From an uncultured Prevotella sp. (lineage in GTDB: Bacteria > Bacteroidota > Bacteroidia > Bacteroidales > Bacteroidaceae), in assembly GCA_946183985.1 (NCBI GenBank), contig CAMHDT010000003.1:1-54387 (forward strand): DNA of 54,387 nucleotides, given 5' to 3'. This document shows positions 43,714-50,780 of the stretch, piece by piece. Made by a program: the position numbers and the translations under genes. How positions within the stretch are numbered: the stretch's first letter is position 1; each line of letters begins with the position of its first letter. The notes beneath the pieces were generated by a model. The model saw only the letters and a program-made list of their open reading frames with translations, was not told the origin of the DNA and did not search any database.

Positions 43714-44550
43714 CTAAAGTGTCTTTGGCATGTTCACCGTCATGGCTTCAATCATGCGGGTATAGATTTTGTTGAGTTCCGCAATCTGGTCTGCCATACG
43801 ACGGCTCTGCTCGTTAATCTGGTCAATGGTGCCGACTTGCTGCGAAGCACCCTTGAGTTGCATCTCATAGACCTTGCAAATGCCTGTGAGGGTACGGTTC
43901 AGGTTCTCCATCTCCTCGCTGTCGCGTGTGAGGCGTTCACTCTGCTCCGACACCTTCTGTAGTGTCTCGGTGAGTTTCTTCAACTGCTCCACATAGCCGG
44001 CCGTGGCCTCTTCCATTTCCTCGGGATCGATATCGGGCAGTTCGGGCTGTGCAGCCACGACGCCGCCAATGACACCGCCACCGATGACACCGCCGACAGT
44101 GCCGACAGTGCCGACAGTGCCGCCAGACATACCGTCGCCCGGCTTGGCGCTTGAGGCTATCGACTCGCCACCCACGGCACCAGTGCCAATAATCACTGTT
44201 CCGCCCGAGACACCAGAATGTGCGGGAGCAACAGCGATGCCTTCCACAGCGGGCTCTCCACTGAGTTCTGCCTGTCCCTGTTCAGCCACATGCGTAGGCA
44301 GTTCCATGCCATCGGCCGTTTTATCAAAGGGTCGGTCGAAGGCTGCGATGAAGAACACCACCACCTCTGTTCCCATGCCGAGGAAGAGCATGAAGTTTGC
44401 TCCAGGCAGGTGAGTGAGTTTGAAGAGGGTGCCCAGAATCACGATAGAGGCGCCCCAACTGTAGGCATAGTTCATAAAAGTCTGCCCTGGCACGCTGTCG
44501 AGCCATTTCTGCAGGCGATAGATGATGTTGTATTTGCTATACTGTGTCAT
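43714..44550 (-). CDS. gldL: Type IX secretion system protein GldL/PorL
   Basis: A 278-residue inner-membrane motor protein. Two membrane segments lie near residues 25-70 (SWGASIVILGTLFKLTHLPGA and FMLFLGMGTEVVVFFIAAFD), including the conserved Glu in the second segment that is proposed to carry protons in this family. The C-terminal half is coiled-coil (QLKKLTETLQKVSEQSERL). Between them is a Gly/Val/Thr-rich stretch (about 120-170) whose DNA is itself a GCCGACAGT-type tandem repeat. It lies between gldK and gldM in the standard order. Confidence 0.96.
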   Translation of the reverse strand: MTQYSKYNIIYRLQKWLDSVPGQTFMNYAYSWGASIVILGTLFKLTHLPGANFMLFLGMGTEVVVFFIAAFDRPFDKTADGMELPTHVAEQGQAELSGEPAVEGIAVAPAHSGVSGGTVIIGTGAVGGESIASSAKPGDGMSGGTVGTVGTVGGVIGGGVIGGVVAAQPELPDIDPEEMEEATAGYVEQLKKLTETLQKVSEQSERLTRDSEEMENLNRTLTGICKVYEMQLKGASQQVGTIDQINEQSRRMADQIAELNKIYTRMIEAMTVNMPKTL

Positions 44551-44556
44551 TTTCTT

Positions 44557-44619
44557 ATGGGTCTTATGGGTCTCATGAGTCCTATGGGACCTATAGGTCT
44601 TATAAGACTTATGGGAATT
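44557..44619. repeat. 9-bp spacer repeat, 7 copies (gldK-gldL)
   Basis: ATGGGTCTT, ATGGGTCTC, ATGAGTCCT, ATGGGACCT, ATAGGTCTT, ATAAGACTT and ATGGGAATT run with a strict 9-bp period from just before the gldL start to 1 bp before the gldK stop. The spacer is almost nothing but this repeat. Confidence 0.92.
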
Positions 44620-44620
44620 T

Positions 44621-46132
44621 TTATTTCCTTGTTTTCTTGGCCGATGCCTTTGCAGTCTTTACGGGCTTGGCTTTCTCGCTGGTAGTATTGGCCAACGAGC
44701 GCACACAACGGAAGCCGATGAACGAACGTGGCTGGTTCTGATACTCACTGCTGCGCCATGCCGACCGGATATAACTCTCGGGGTCCTTCCATGAGCCGCC
44801 GCGCACGCTTTTCTTTTTCAACCTATAGGGGTCTTCCTTGGCAGCATTGTATTTCAACTGCGGGTTGATGTCGTTCATGGCATCGACGCCAGCCTCGGTA
44901 TAGATGGTGGATGTCCATTCTGCCACGTTGCCGGCCATGTCGAAGAGTCCGTTTGAGTTGGCGCTGTAGATGCCTACTTTCGAAGTGATGAGGTTACCGT
45001 CCTTTGTATAGTTGCCGTTGTCGGGCTTGAAATTGGCAAAGAAGCATCCCTTGCCACTGGCCACATCGCTGTTAGTCCAGGGGAACTCGTTCTGTTCCTT
45101 TCCTCTGGCTGCATACTCCCATTCAGCCTCTGTCGGCAACCGATAGCGCTGCACATAGCGGGCGGCAGGGCCAAGTCCCTTGAGCAGATATTCGGTACGC
45201 CATGCACAGAAGGCGTTGGCCTGTTCCCATGTAACACCCACCACGGGATAGTCGTTGTAGGCCGAGTTAGAGAAGTAGTTGCGCATATAGGTCTCGTTAT
45301 CGGCGTTGGGGAAGTCGTTGACCCAGCACGTGGTGTCGGGGTAGATATTAATAATATAGGTATTAAGGAAGTCCCATGGTCCGGTGAGTTGGCGGTTAAT
45401 GGTTTCAGTCACGATGCGCCCCTCGTCGTCAATATAGGCAGTATCCTTCGATATCCACACTTGCTCGTCGGGATTGACAGCAATGTCAGTGTTGAGATTG
45501 CGCTCGGCAGGATTGAGGCGGTTGCGTCGCAATGCAGCCTCAGTGTAGTCGTAGACCTCATAGCGATAGTTCATCTGCGAGGCGTCGAGCATCTTCTCGC
45601 CTGTTACAGGGTTGACCACGTATACGCTTTCTATGGCCCTCAACTCATCCTCGTTGGGTTTTCTGGGCAGCGACTTTTTCCAATTGAGGTGCGGTTTGAC
45701 AGGGTCGCCGTTTTTGTCTTCCTCAATCTTGTAACTCTCGTCGCCCCCGTAGTTGGGGTCGGCCAGGCGCTCGCGTATGATGGAGTCGCGCACATAGTTG
45801 ACAAACTGCCGATATTCCGAGTTGGTTATCTCGGTATCGTCCATCCAGAAGCCCTCCACGGAGATGTCGCGCACGGGTGTTTCCTTTCCCCAGAGCGAGT
45901 CGGGATGTTCAATGCCCATGCGCAGGTGTCCGCGTTTGATAAGCACCATGCCATAAGGTGCGGGCTCAGCAAAGCCCTTGCCGCTTGCCCCCGTCAATTC
46001 ACCACCCGCCGAGGTAGTTTCCTTGCCACCGAAGCAAGAGGTGAGTAAGAATAAAAAGGCAATAAGGTAAAAAGGTAATGCCCTTCCTGCCTTGCTGCCT
46101 AATTGTTTCACCATACTTACAAACTGTTTCAT
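44621..46132 (-). CDS. gldK: Type IX secretion system lipoprotein GldK/PorK
   Basis: The ATG at 46132 gives 503 residues; a TTG at 46177 would extend the protein into spacer repeats. The lipobox is LLTSC (Cys33). The body is a formylglycine-generating-enzyme-like fold: FWMDDTEITNSEYRQF, YRLPTEAEWEYAARG, GNVAEWTSTIY and RGGSWKDPESYIRSAWR. GldK/PorK forms the outer-membrane-attached ring with GldN and is not an enzyme in that role. The signal-peptide core LPFYLIAFLFLL is encoded by an 8-bp repeat (46047-46078). Confidence 0.96.
   Translation of the reverse strand: MKQFVSMVKQLGSKAGRALPFYLIAFLFLLTSCFGGKETTSAGGELTGASGKGFAEPAPYGMVLIKRGHLRMGIEHPDSLWGKETPVRDISVEGFWMDDTEITNSEYRQFVNYVRDSIIRERLADPNYGGDESYKIEEDKNGDPVKPHLNWKKSLPRKPNEDELRAIESVYVVNPVTGEKMLDASQMNYRYEVYDYTEAALRRNRLNPAERNLNTDIAVNPDEQVWISKDTAYIDDEGRIVTETINRQLTGPWDFLNTYIINIYPDTTCWVNDFPNADNETYMRNYFSNSAYNDYPVVGVTWEQANAFCAWRTEYLLKGLGPAARYVQRYRLPTEAEWEYAARGKEQNEFPWTNSDVASGKGCFFANFKPDNGNYTKDGNLITSKVGIYSANSNGLFDMAGNVAEWTSTIYTEAGVDAMNDINPQLKYNAAKEDPYRLKKKSVRGGSWKDPESYIRSAWRSSEYQNQPRSFIGFRCVRSLANTTSEKAKPVKTAKASAKKTRK
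46047..46078 (-). repeat. 8-bp repeat inside gldK encoding its signal-peptide core
   Basis: On the coding strand TTACCTTT, TTACCTTA, TTGCCTTT and TTATTCTT keep an 8-bp period. The family resembles, in reverse complement, the GTAAAAAG spacer repeat between iorA and iorB. Confidence 0.8.
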
Positions 46133-46137
46133 ATCTT

Positions 46138-46169
46138 CTATTTTGCTATTTTTCCTTTTTCGCCTTTCG
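46138..46169. repeat. 8-bp spacer repeat, 4 copies (porP-gldK)
   Basis: CTATTTTG, CTATTTTT, CCTTTTTC and GCCTTTCG keep an 8-bp period between the gldK start and the porP stop (46174-46176). Confidence 0.65.
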
Positions 46170-46173
46170 CCGT

Positions 46174-47112
46174 TCAAAGTATTCTGACGCTCTGATGGCG
46201 GTTGCGCCCTTTCTTTCCTAAGTCAACATCGGTCTGATAGCCCACAAACAGTTCGTGGCCACCGTTGACCATGCTCACGCCTGAGGTGTACATCTCATAG
46301 CCATAGCCCAGCATCACGCCGTGGAACATGCCGCCCACGAAGAACGACACCGAGTGCGAGGGGCTGTAGCCGGCGCCCACATACATCACGCGCCCCTCGT
46401 GCTGATAGGTGACGCGCCCTGTGATGTCGGCCCTGTAGTCCACACCGTCAGTGCGTCCCAACACAGAGGGCTGTATGGTAAAGAACGGATTTTTCAGCCG
46501 AATATTGCATCCGGCGGTAAAATAATATGTGCGGGCAATGTCCAATTCATTGGTTTCACCTATATTCACGGTAGGGGCCAGGGCATGGAGCACCGACGCA
46601 CCTGCATACCACGAACCATGCTGATAATAGAGGCCGGCACTCAGGTCGAAGGCCGAGCCGGTGGCATCGGTCGTAGGAAAGGCCAGGTCGCCCGGCTCGC
46701 GGAATTCGAGTTCCGACCCTTTCAGTTTCTCGCTCAGGAATCCGGGTTGAACGCCCACGCCAAGCATGCCGCCCAGCAACGGGATGCGACAGGCATACTG
46801 CAGTGAGACACGCTGATGGGCAAAGACACCAATATCGTCGGTCATGAGTTGCACGCCCACGCCATGATACAGGCCCATGGCATAGAAAGGCATGTCACCG
46901 GCAACAAACATGGTACGAGGGTTGTGCTCAAAGCCCACGAGCGACATATTGTAGGCACCCGTCACATTGATTTTGTCTTGTTTGCCGGCAGCAGCAGGGT
47001 TATACGCCGTAGCCATCGTCCAGTAGTGACTGAACGACGGTTCGTACTGCGCACGAGCCTCAGCAGAGGCCAGCATCAACAGGACCAATAGTGCGAAAAC
47101 TGGTCTTAACAC
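46174..47112 (-). CDS. porP: Type IX secretion system membrane protein PorP/SprF
   Basis: A 312-residue outer-membrane barrel with a signal peptide ending ARAQYEPSFSHYW and the family opening SHYWTMATAYNPAAAG. PorP/SprF proteins work with the secretion and attachment machinery at the outer membrane. The order porP-gldK-gldL-gldM-gldN is that of the P. gingivalis porPKLMN locus. No in-frame ATG exists before the signal peptide. The frame runs back to the stop of the upstream glycosidase, so the start is GTG at 47112. An ATG at 47114 overlaps it in another frame. Confidence 0.93.
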   Translation of the reverse strand: MLRPVFALLVLLMLASAEARAQYEPSFSHYWTMATAYNPAAAGKQDKINVTGAYNMSLVGFEHNPRTMFVAGDMPFYAMGLYHGVGVQLMTDDIGVFAHQRVSLQYACRIPLLGGMLGVGVQPGFLSEKLKGSELEFREPGDLAFPTTDATGSAFDLSAGLYYQHGSWYAGASVLHALAPTVNIGETNELDIARTYYFTAGCNIRLKNPFFTIQPSVLGRTDGVDYRADITGRVTYQHEGRVMYVGAGYSPSHSVSFFVGGMFHGVMLGYGYEMYTSGVSMVNGGHELFVGYQTDVDLGKKGRNRHQSVRIL

Positions 47113-47160
47113 ATTTTTTATAACGCACGCGAATGCCGTTTTATTATATCCCGCAGCATT

Positions 47161-50100
47161 TTATCTTACTACGACTTTCTTTCCCTCGCTGACGTATATG
47201 CCTTTGTGCAGAGGGGCAACCACAGGCTGCCCGTGCAGGTTATAATAGCGCGGAGCCATCTGACGGCGCCACACGGTAGCCTCAACGGGTGTCACATCAA
47301 CAACGGGCGTGTAGCGCTCCAGTGACCTGTAGATATAATAGTTTGACCTGCTGCGCAGCGGCATTGTCAGCCCACTGTACAAATCAGTGCAGCAAGCCCA
47401 TTGCAACAGCGAGTCGGCAGCGTCATAGACCGTCTGGCCATCACCTACGAGACAGGCCACCTTGCATATCTCACCCACAGCGGGCTCGTCAACAGTCAGC
47501 AAGCAGTCGTTGCTCATATTCATGCCATATCCTGGATAGTAGAAAAACAACACCGACTTGTCGCCGCTGAAAGTAAGTCCCTCATAGAGGCCGGTCACCG
47601 TCTTTCCAGTCAGTTTGGCTCTTCGCCACGGCAACTTGACCGTAGAATCAAAGCCATTGATGGCCGATATGCTTGTAAACACATCCCAGCCACCGTCAGG
47701 AGCCACATCGGCTGTGAAGTCTATGGCCTGACAACGGCTGTAGGCACCCATGGCAGGAACATAGGCAGCAACAGGAGCACCGCCGTTTTGCTCCACCCAT
47801 GCCACGACATCGCCGCCGGCAAAGCCCGTCACAGTGAGCAGCAGCGAACCGTCTGAGACCTGGTCTACCACATAACCGCTGAACGTCTGTCCTTGCTGGT
47901 CGGTAACGTTCTTGATGGTCAGCGTACTGCCATTCATGGCTTTCAAACCATACTGGGGATAATAGCGGCCGTCTTCTTCCTTCATGGACTGCAACTGCAC
48001 ATCTACGGCCTCGCTGCGGGCTGCAAGCGGAATGAGCGACACCTTCGTGTTCAGGCCCGAGGGCACCAGCGCCCATCCTGCATACGACGCAGTGCTGATG
48101 TTCGACATGTTGATGTCTTCAAATATGCGCCACTCCGTGCCGTCAACATCCATCTGCCTGATGCGGTTGGCTGGCAGGTTGGTCACCTCTATCTTCAGCG
48201 TGTTGGAACCTTCGCGTAGCAAGTCTCGACAGTCGAGCACATAGGGCACCGACCATGCACAACCCAGATACTCACCATTGATCCACACGCGGGCACTTTC
48301 ACGCACATCGCCCAGATTCAGGCGGAAGCCCGCTGTGGCCGTGGCCAGTTGGGTGGCAGTCAGGTTGAACACGGTTTCATAGACGCCAGTACCCATCAGA
48401 CGGGCCGTGGCGGCATCAAGGGTCTCCCAGGTCTGCAACTTATCAAGGACATAGGTCTTGCCTGCCATTGAGGGCTCAGCATCATCGGCAAAGGTCAATG
48501 TCCAAGGAGTATTGATATCTATGCTGGCCTGTTCGCACACAGGTTGGCTCACCGTGGGCAGTACAATGCCGGAGTCATAGGTCTGGAGTAGCACCGACTG
48601 GCCCGACTTGAGGCTCACCCACACCATTCCATCCTGTACCGCGGCTTTACTGATCTGTCCCGTGCATGGATCGAAGAAAGCGGCATCCACATAGTCTACA
48701 GCCAAGGGCACATAGCCTTCGGCATCATTGGGTGTCAGATTGGCTATAAAATAATGGTGTCCAGTGGCATTGCTGCGGCGAATAACGCTCAAGCCCATGT
48801 CTGAACGCAGGCGTTCGGGCTTCACTGTCAAAGCCTGCAAGACCGTCAGCGTGTTGCCATAGACAATCTGGGCACCCTGAGATGACAACGAATCAAGATG
48901 GGCTTTCACGCTGTCGGGCATGTAGGTGCTCACCGGAACCACCAGTGCGGCATAGCGAGAACCGCCCTTGGTGAGCAGGCGCCCGCCGTCGTATGTCGTT
49001 GACATGAGAAAGGCTTCACTCACATAGTCGCAGTCCAGACCCATGGCCTCCAGGTTCTTCACGCAGGTCTCCAGTTCCGACATCTTGCTTCCCATATTGT
49101 TGATATCAAAATAGAGCAAGCGGTTCTGAAACGTACCGCTATTCTTATGCATGGCATTGGCAAAAGGGGCATATACCAACACATCGTTGTCCGGACTGCC
49201 CATCTGCAGGAAACTCTGCACTCGCTCAATGTATTTCATCATCGAAGGCGCATCGTGCCAGATGCTGTTGGTCGGACTCATGTCTACAGAGGCATAGAAC
49301 TTCCATCCGGGCCAGGCAGCCTCACGGGGCGAATAGGCGGCACCGTGGAACAGCACGTGGTTCACACCCGAAACAAACAACAGATCGAGTTCGGGCTTTA
49401 TCTGCGACAGCGAAGTACGGAAATGCTCGGTGAGCCATGTCATAGACTCACTCGACACGAGGGGCTTGCCGGCTATATGTGCAGCACTCGACGCATATTT
49501 CAACGTGGCACGGCTACTCAGTGCCTGATTATAAAAGCCGACATCGTTCCGCAGGCCCTTGATTCCAAACGAGTTCATATAGAAGTTTTCCGTCTCAGGA
49601 ATATCCGCCTCAGCATACAGGTCAATCAGGTTGCCGGGAGACCCGTGAGCCTGATTACGTGTTGTGGCACCATGCTTGTGGGCCCACTGTGTCCACTGAC
49701 GGGTAAAGTTGTCGCGGAGCATGTCTGAAAGGGTCTGCCTATAATCGCTCAGCACCTGCTTGTCATTGGCCAGCAGTTGATCAAGGTGTTCTTCCAACTT
49801 GTAGCCGCGACGCTTCTCAAACTCGATAAACATCTTGGGCGTCCAGTCGGCTTGGGTTATCTCATAGGAATCGTTAAAGAACGAGTGCGGCCAAGGGTTG
49901 CCACCAGCCTCGAACTTATCGTCGAAATATTTCAGATAGTTGGCCACGGCCGTAGAGTCAAAATAGTCTACCACCAAGCCTTCGCTGCCAGGAGACGGGC
50001 GTTTCACCTGCATCACGCCATACTGGTTGAAGGCTGCTATCACCTTCCACCGGCCAGCCGGGGCAGTCCACTCTATTTTCTTACCGTTAACCAACGAAGT

Positions 50101-50622
50101 CAGATCGGTCACCACGCCATCGGTGCCGCTCTGCGGGAAAGCCATGACCTTCTGCATGGTTCCGGAAGTATTCAGCGTAATGGTCAATGCCTTCTGGCCG
50201 TCGCCCTCCACATCGTGAGTTTCCGTAGCCAGTTTGCTGGCCGACTGGTTGGTTTTCACCATCGGACCGCCAAAAGGCCACCCCGTACCCGTTGTCATAT
50301 CAATGTCAATGCCCAGTTCATCACCCTGCTGGCGTACATACTTCAGCATGTCGAGCCAACTGGTGCTCAAAAAGGCTATATTCTTGGCACCATTGCCCTT
50401 CACGCCATAGATAGGTGTTATCTCCAACGTACCCACACCAGCCTGTGCATACTGCTCCATATTCCACTTCAGGTTATCACGGTCTACGGCCGATCCCAGC
50501 CACCACCAGCGCAAGCCGGGCTTGGTCTCACGGTTCACCTGGGGCCATTCTGCCACAGTCTGAGCATTGGAAAACAAAACAACGGCCGTCGTCATCCACA
50601 CTATTAGCATCCATCTTTTCAT
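47161..50622 (-). CDS. GH106-like glycosidase (alpha-L-rhamnosidase type) with T9SS tail
   Basis: A 1153-residue secreted enzyme with a signal peptide ending FSNAQT. The N-terminal part PGLRWWWLGSAVDRDNLKWN, then QAGVGTLEITPIYG and MTTGTGWPFGGP, matches the GH106/alpha-L-rhamnosidase family. A beta-rich galactose-binding-like domain follows near 800-900. The last residues, YYNLHGQPVVAPLHKGIYV followed by a Lys-rich end (GKKVVVR), match the short Prevotella T9SS sorting tail. It would cleave rhamnose-type sugars at the cell surface. It lies 48 bp upstream of porP and appears to head the T9SS operon. Confidence 0.87.
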   Translation of the reverse strand: MKRWMLIVWMTTAVVLFSNAQTVAEWPQVNRETKPGLRWWWLGSAVDRDNLKWNMEQYAQAGVGTLEITPIYGVKGNGAKNIAFLSTSWLDMLKYVRQQGDELGIDIDMTTGTGWPFGGPMVKTNQSASKLATETHDVEGDGQKALTITLNTSGTMQKVMAFPQSGTDGVVTDLTSLVNGKKIEWTAPAGRWKVIAAFNQYGVMQVKRPSPGSEGLVVDYFDSTAVANYLKYFDDKFEAGGNPWPHSFFNDSYEITQADWTPKMFIEFEKRRGYKLEEHLDQLLANDKQVLSDYRQTLSDMLRDNFTRQWTQWAHKHGATTRNQAHGSPGNLIDLYAEADIPETENFYMNSFGIKGLRNDVGFYNQALSSRATLKYASSAAHIAGKPLVSSESMTWLTEHFRTSLSQIKPELDLLFVSGVNHVLFHGAAYSPREAAWPGWKFYASVDMSPTNSIWHDAPSMMKYIERVQSFLQMGSPDNDVLVYAPFANAMHKNSGTFQNRLLYFDINNMGSKMSELETCVKNLEAMGLDCDYVSEAFLMSTTYDGGRLLTKGGSRYAALVVPVSTYMPDSVKAHLDSLSSQGAQIVYGNTLTVLQALTVKPERLRSDMGLSVIRRSNATGHHYFIANLTPNDAEGYVPLAVDYVDAAFFDPCTGQISKAAVQDGMVWVSLKSGQSVLLQTYDSGIVLPTVSQPVCEQASIDINTPWTLTFADDAEPSMAGKTYVLDKLQTWETLDAATARLMGTGVYETVFNLTATQLATATAGFRLNLGDVRESARVWINGEYLGCAWSVPYVLDCRDLLREGSNTLKIEVTNLPANRIRQMDVDGTEWRIFEDINMSNISTASYAGWALVPSGLNTKVSLIPLAARSEAVDVQLQSMKEEDGRYYPQYGLKAMNGSTLTIKNVTDQQGQTFSGYVVDQVSDGSLLLTVTGFAGGDVVAWVEQNGGAPVAAYVPAMGAYSRCQAIDFTADVAPDGGWDVFTSISAINGFDSTVKLPWRRAKLTGKTVTGLYEGLTFSGDKSVLFFYYPGYGMNMSNDCLLTVDEPAVGEICKVACLVGDGQTVYDAADSLLQWACCTDLYSGLTMPLRSRSNYYIYRSLERYTPVVDVTPVEATVWRRQMAPRYYNLHGQPVVAPLHKGIYVSEGKKVVVR

Positions 50623-50656
50623 CGTCTGTCAATTTTTGGGGTTTGTTTTTGTTGCC

Positions 50657-50688
50657 GCAAAATTACGAAATAACTCTGTCTCGGCAAA
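50657..50688 (-). promoter_or_regulatory. Promoter of the GH106/T9SS operon
   Basis: On the minus strand TTTG (50688-50685) is followed after 19 nt by TAATTTTGC (50665-50657), a full Bacteroidetes-type promoter. It starts RNA about 30 nt before the glycosidase. Confidence 0.75.
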
Positions 50689-50705
50689 AAAAGAAATAGA
50701 TTTAT

Positions 50706-50737
50706 TTTGTTCTGCCCCCGTTTTTTCGTAACTTTGC
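50706..50737 (+). promoter_or_regulatory. Promoter of the ior operon
   Basis: TTTG (50706-50709) is followed after 19 nt by TAACTTTGC (50729-50737). It diverges from the GH106/T9SS promoter, and the two -33 elements are only 17 bp apart. Confidence 0.75.
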
Positions 50738-50744
50738 GCCCACA

Positions 50745-50780
50745 ATGACAGGAAACTTACTATTTATTACATCAATATGA
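50745..50780 (+). other. Eleven-codon upstream reading frame overlapping the iorA start
   Basis: ATG at 50745 opens a frame encoding MTGNLLFITSI and stops at TGA 50778-50780, which overlaps the iorA ATG (50777-50779) as ATGA. Its first codons (ATGACAGGAAA) repeat those of iorA itself. It lies about where the transcript would begin, so translation would require a nearly leaderless mRNA. It may be a leader peptide or a by-product of a small duplication. Confidence 0.4.

Noticed and set aside
44003..44170. Frameshift or assembly error in gldL from its GCCGACAGT-type repeat
   Set aside because: The repeat keeps the frame and encodes a Gly/Val/Thr-rich linker between the membrane part and the coiled coil, and both flanks are intact.
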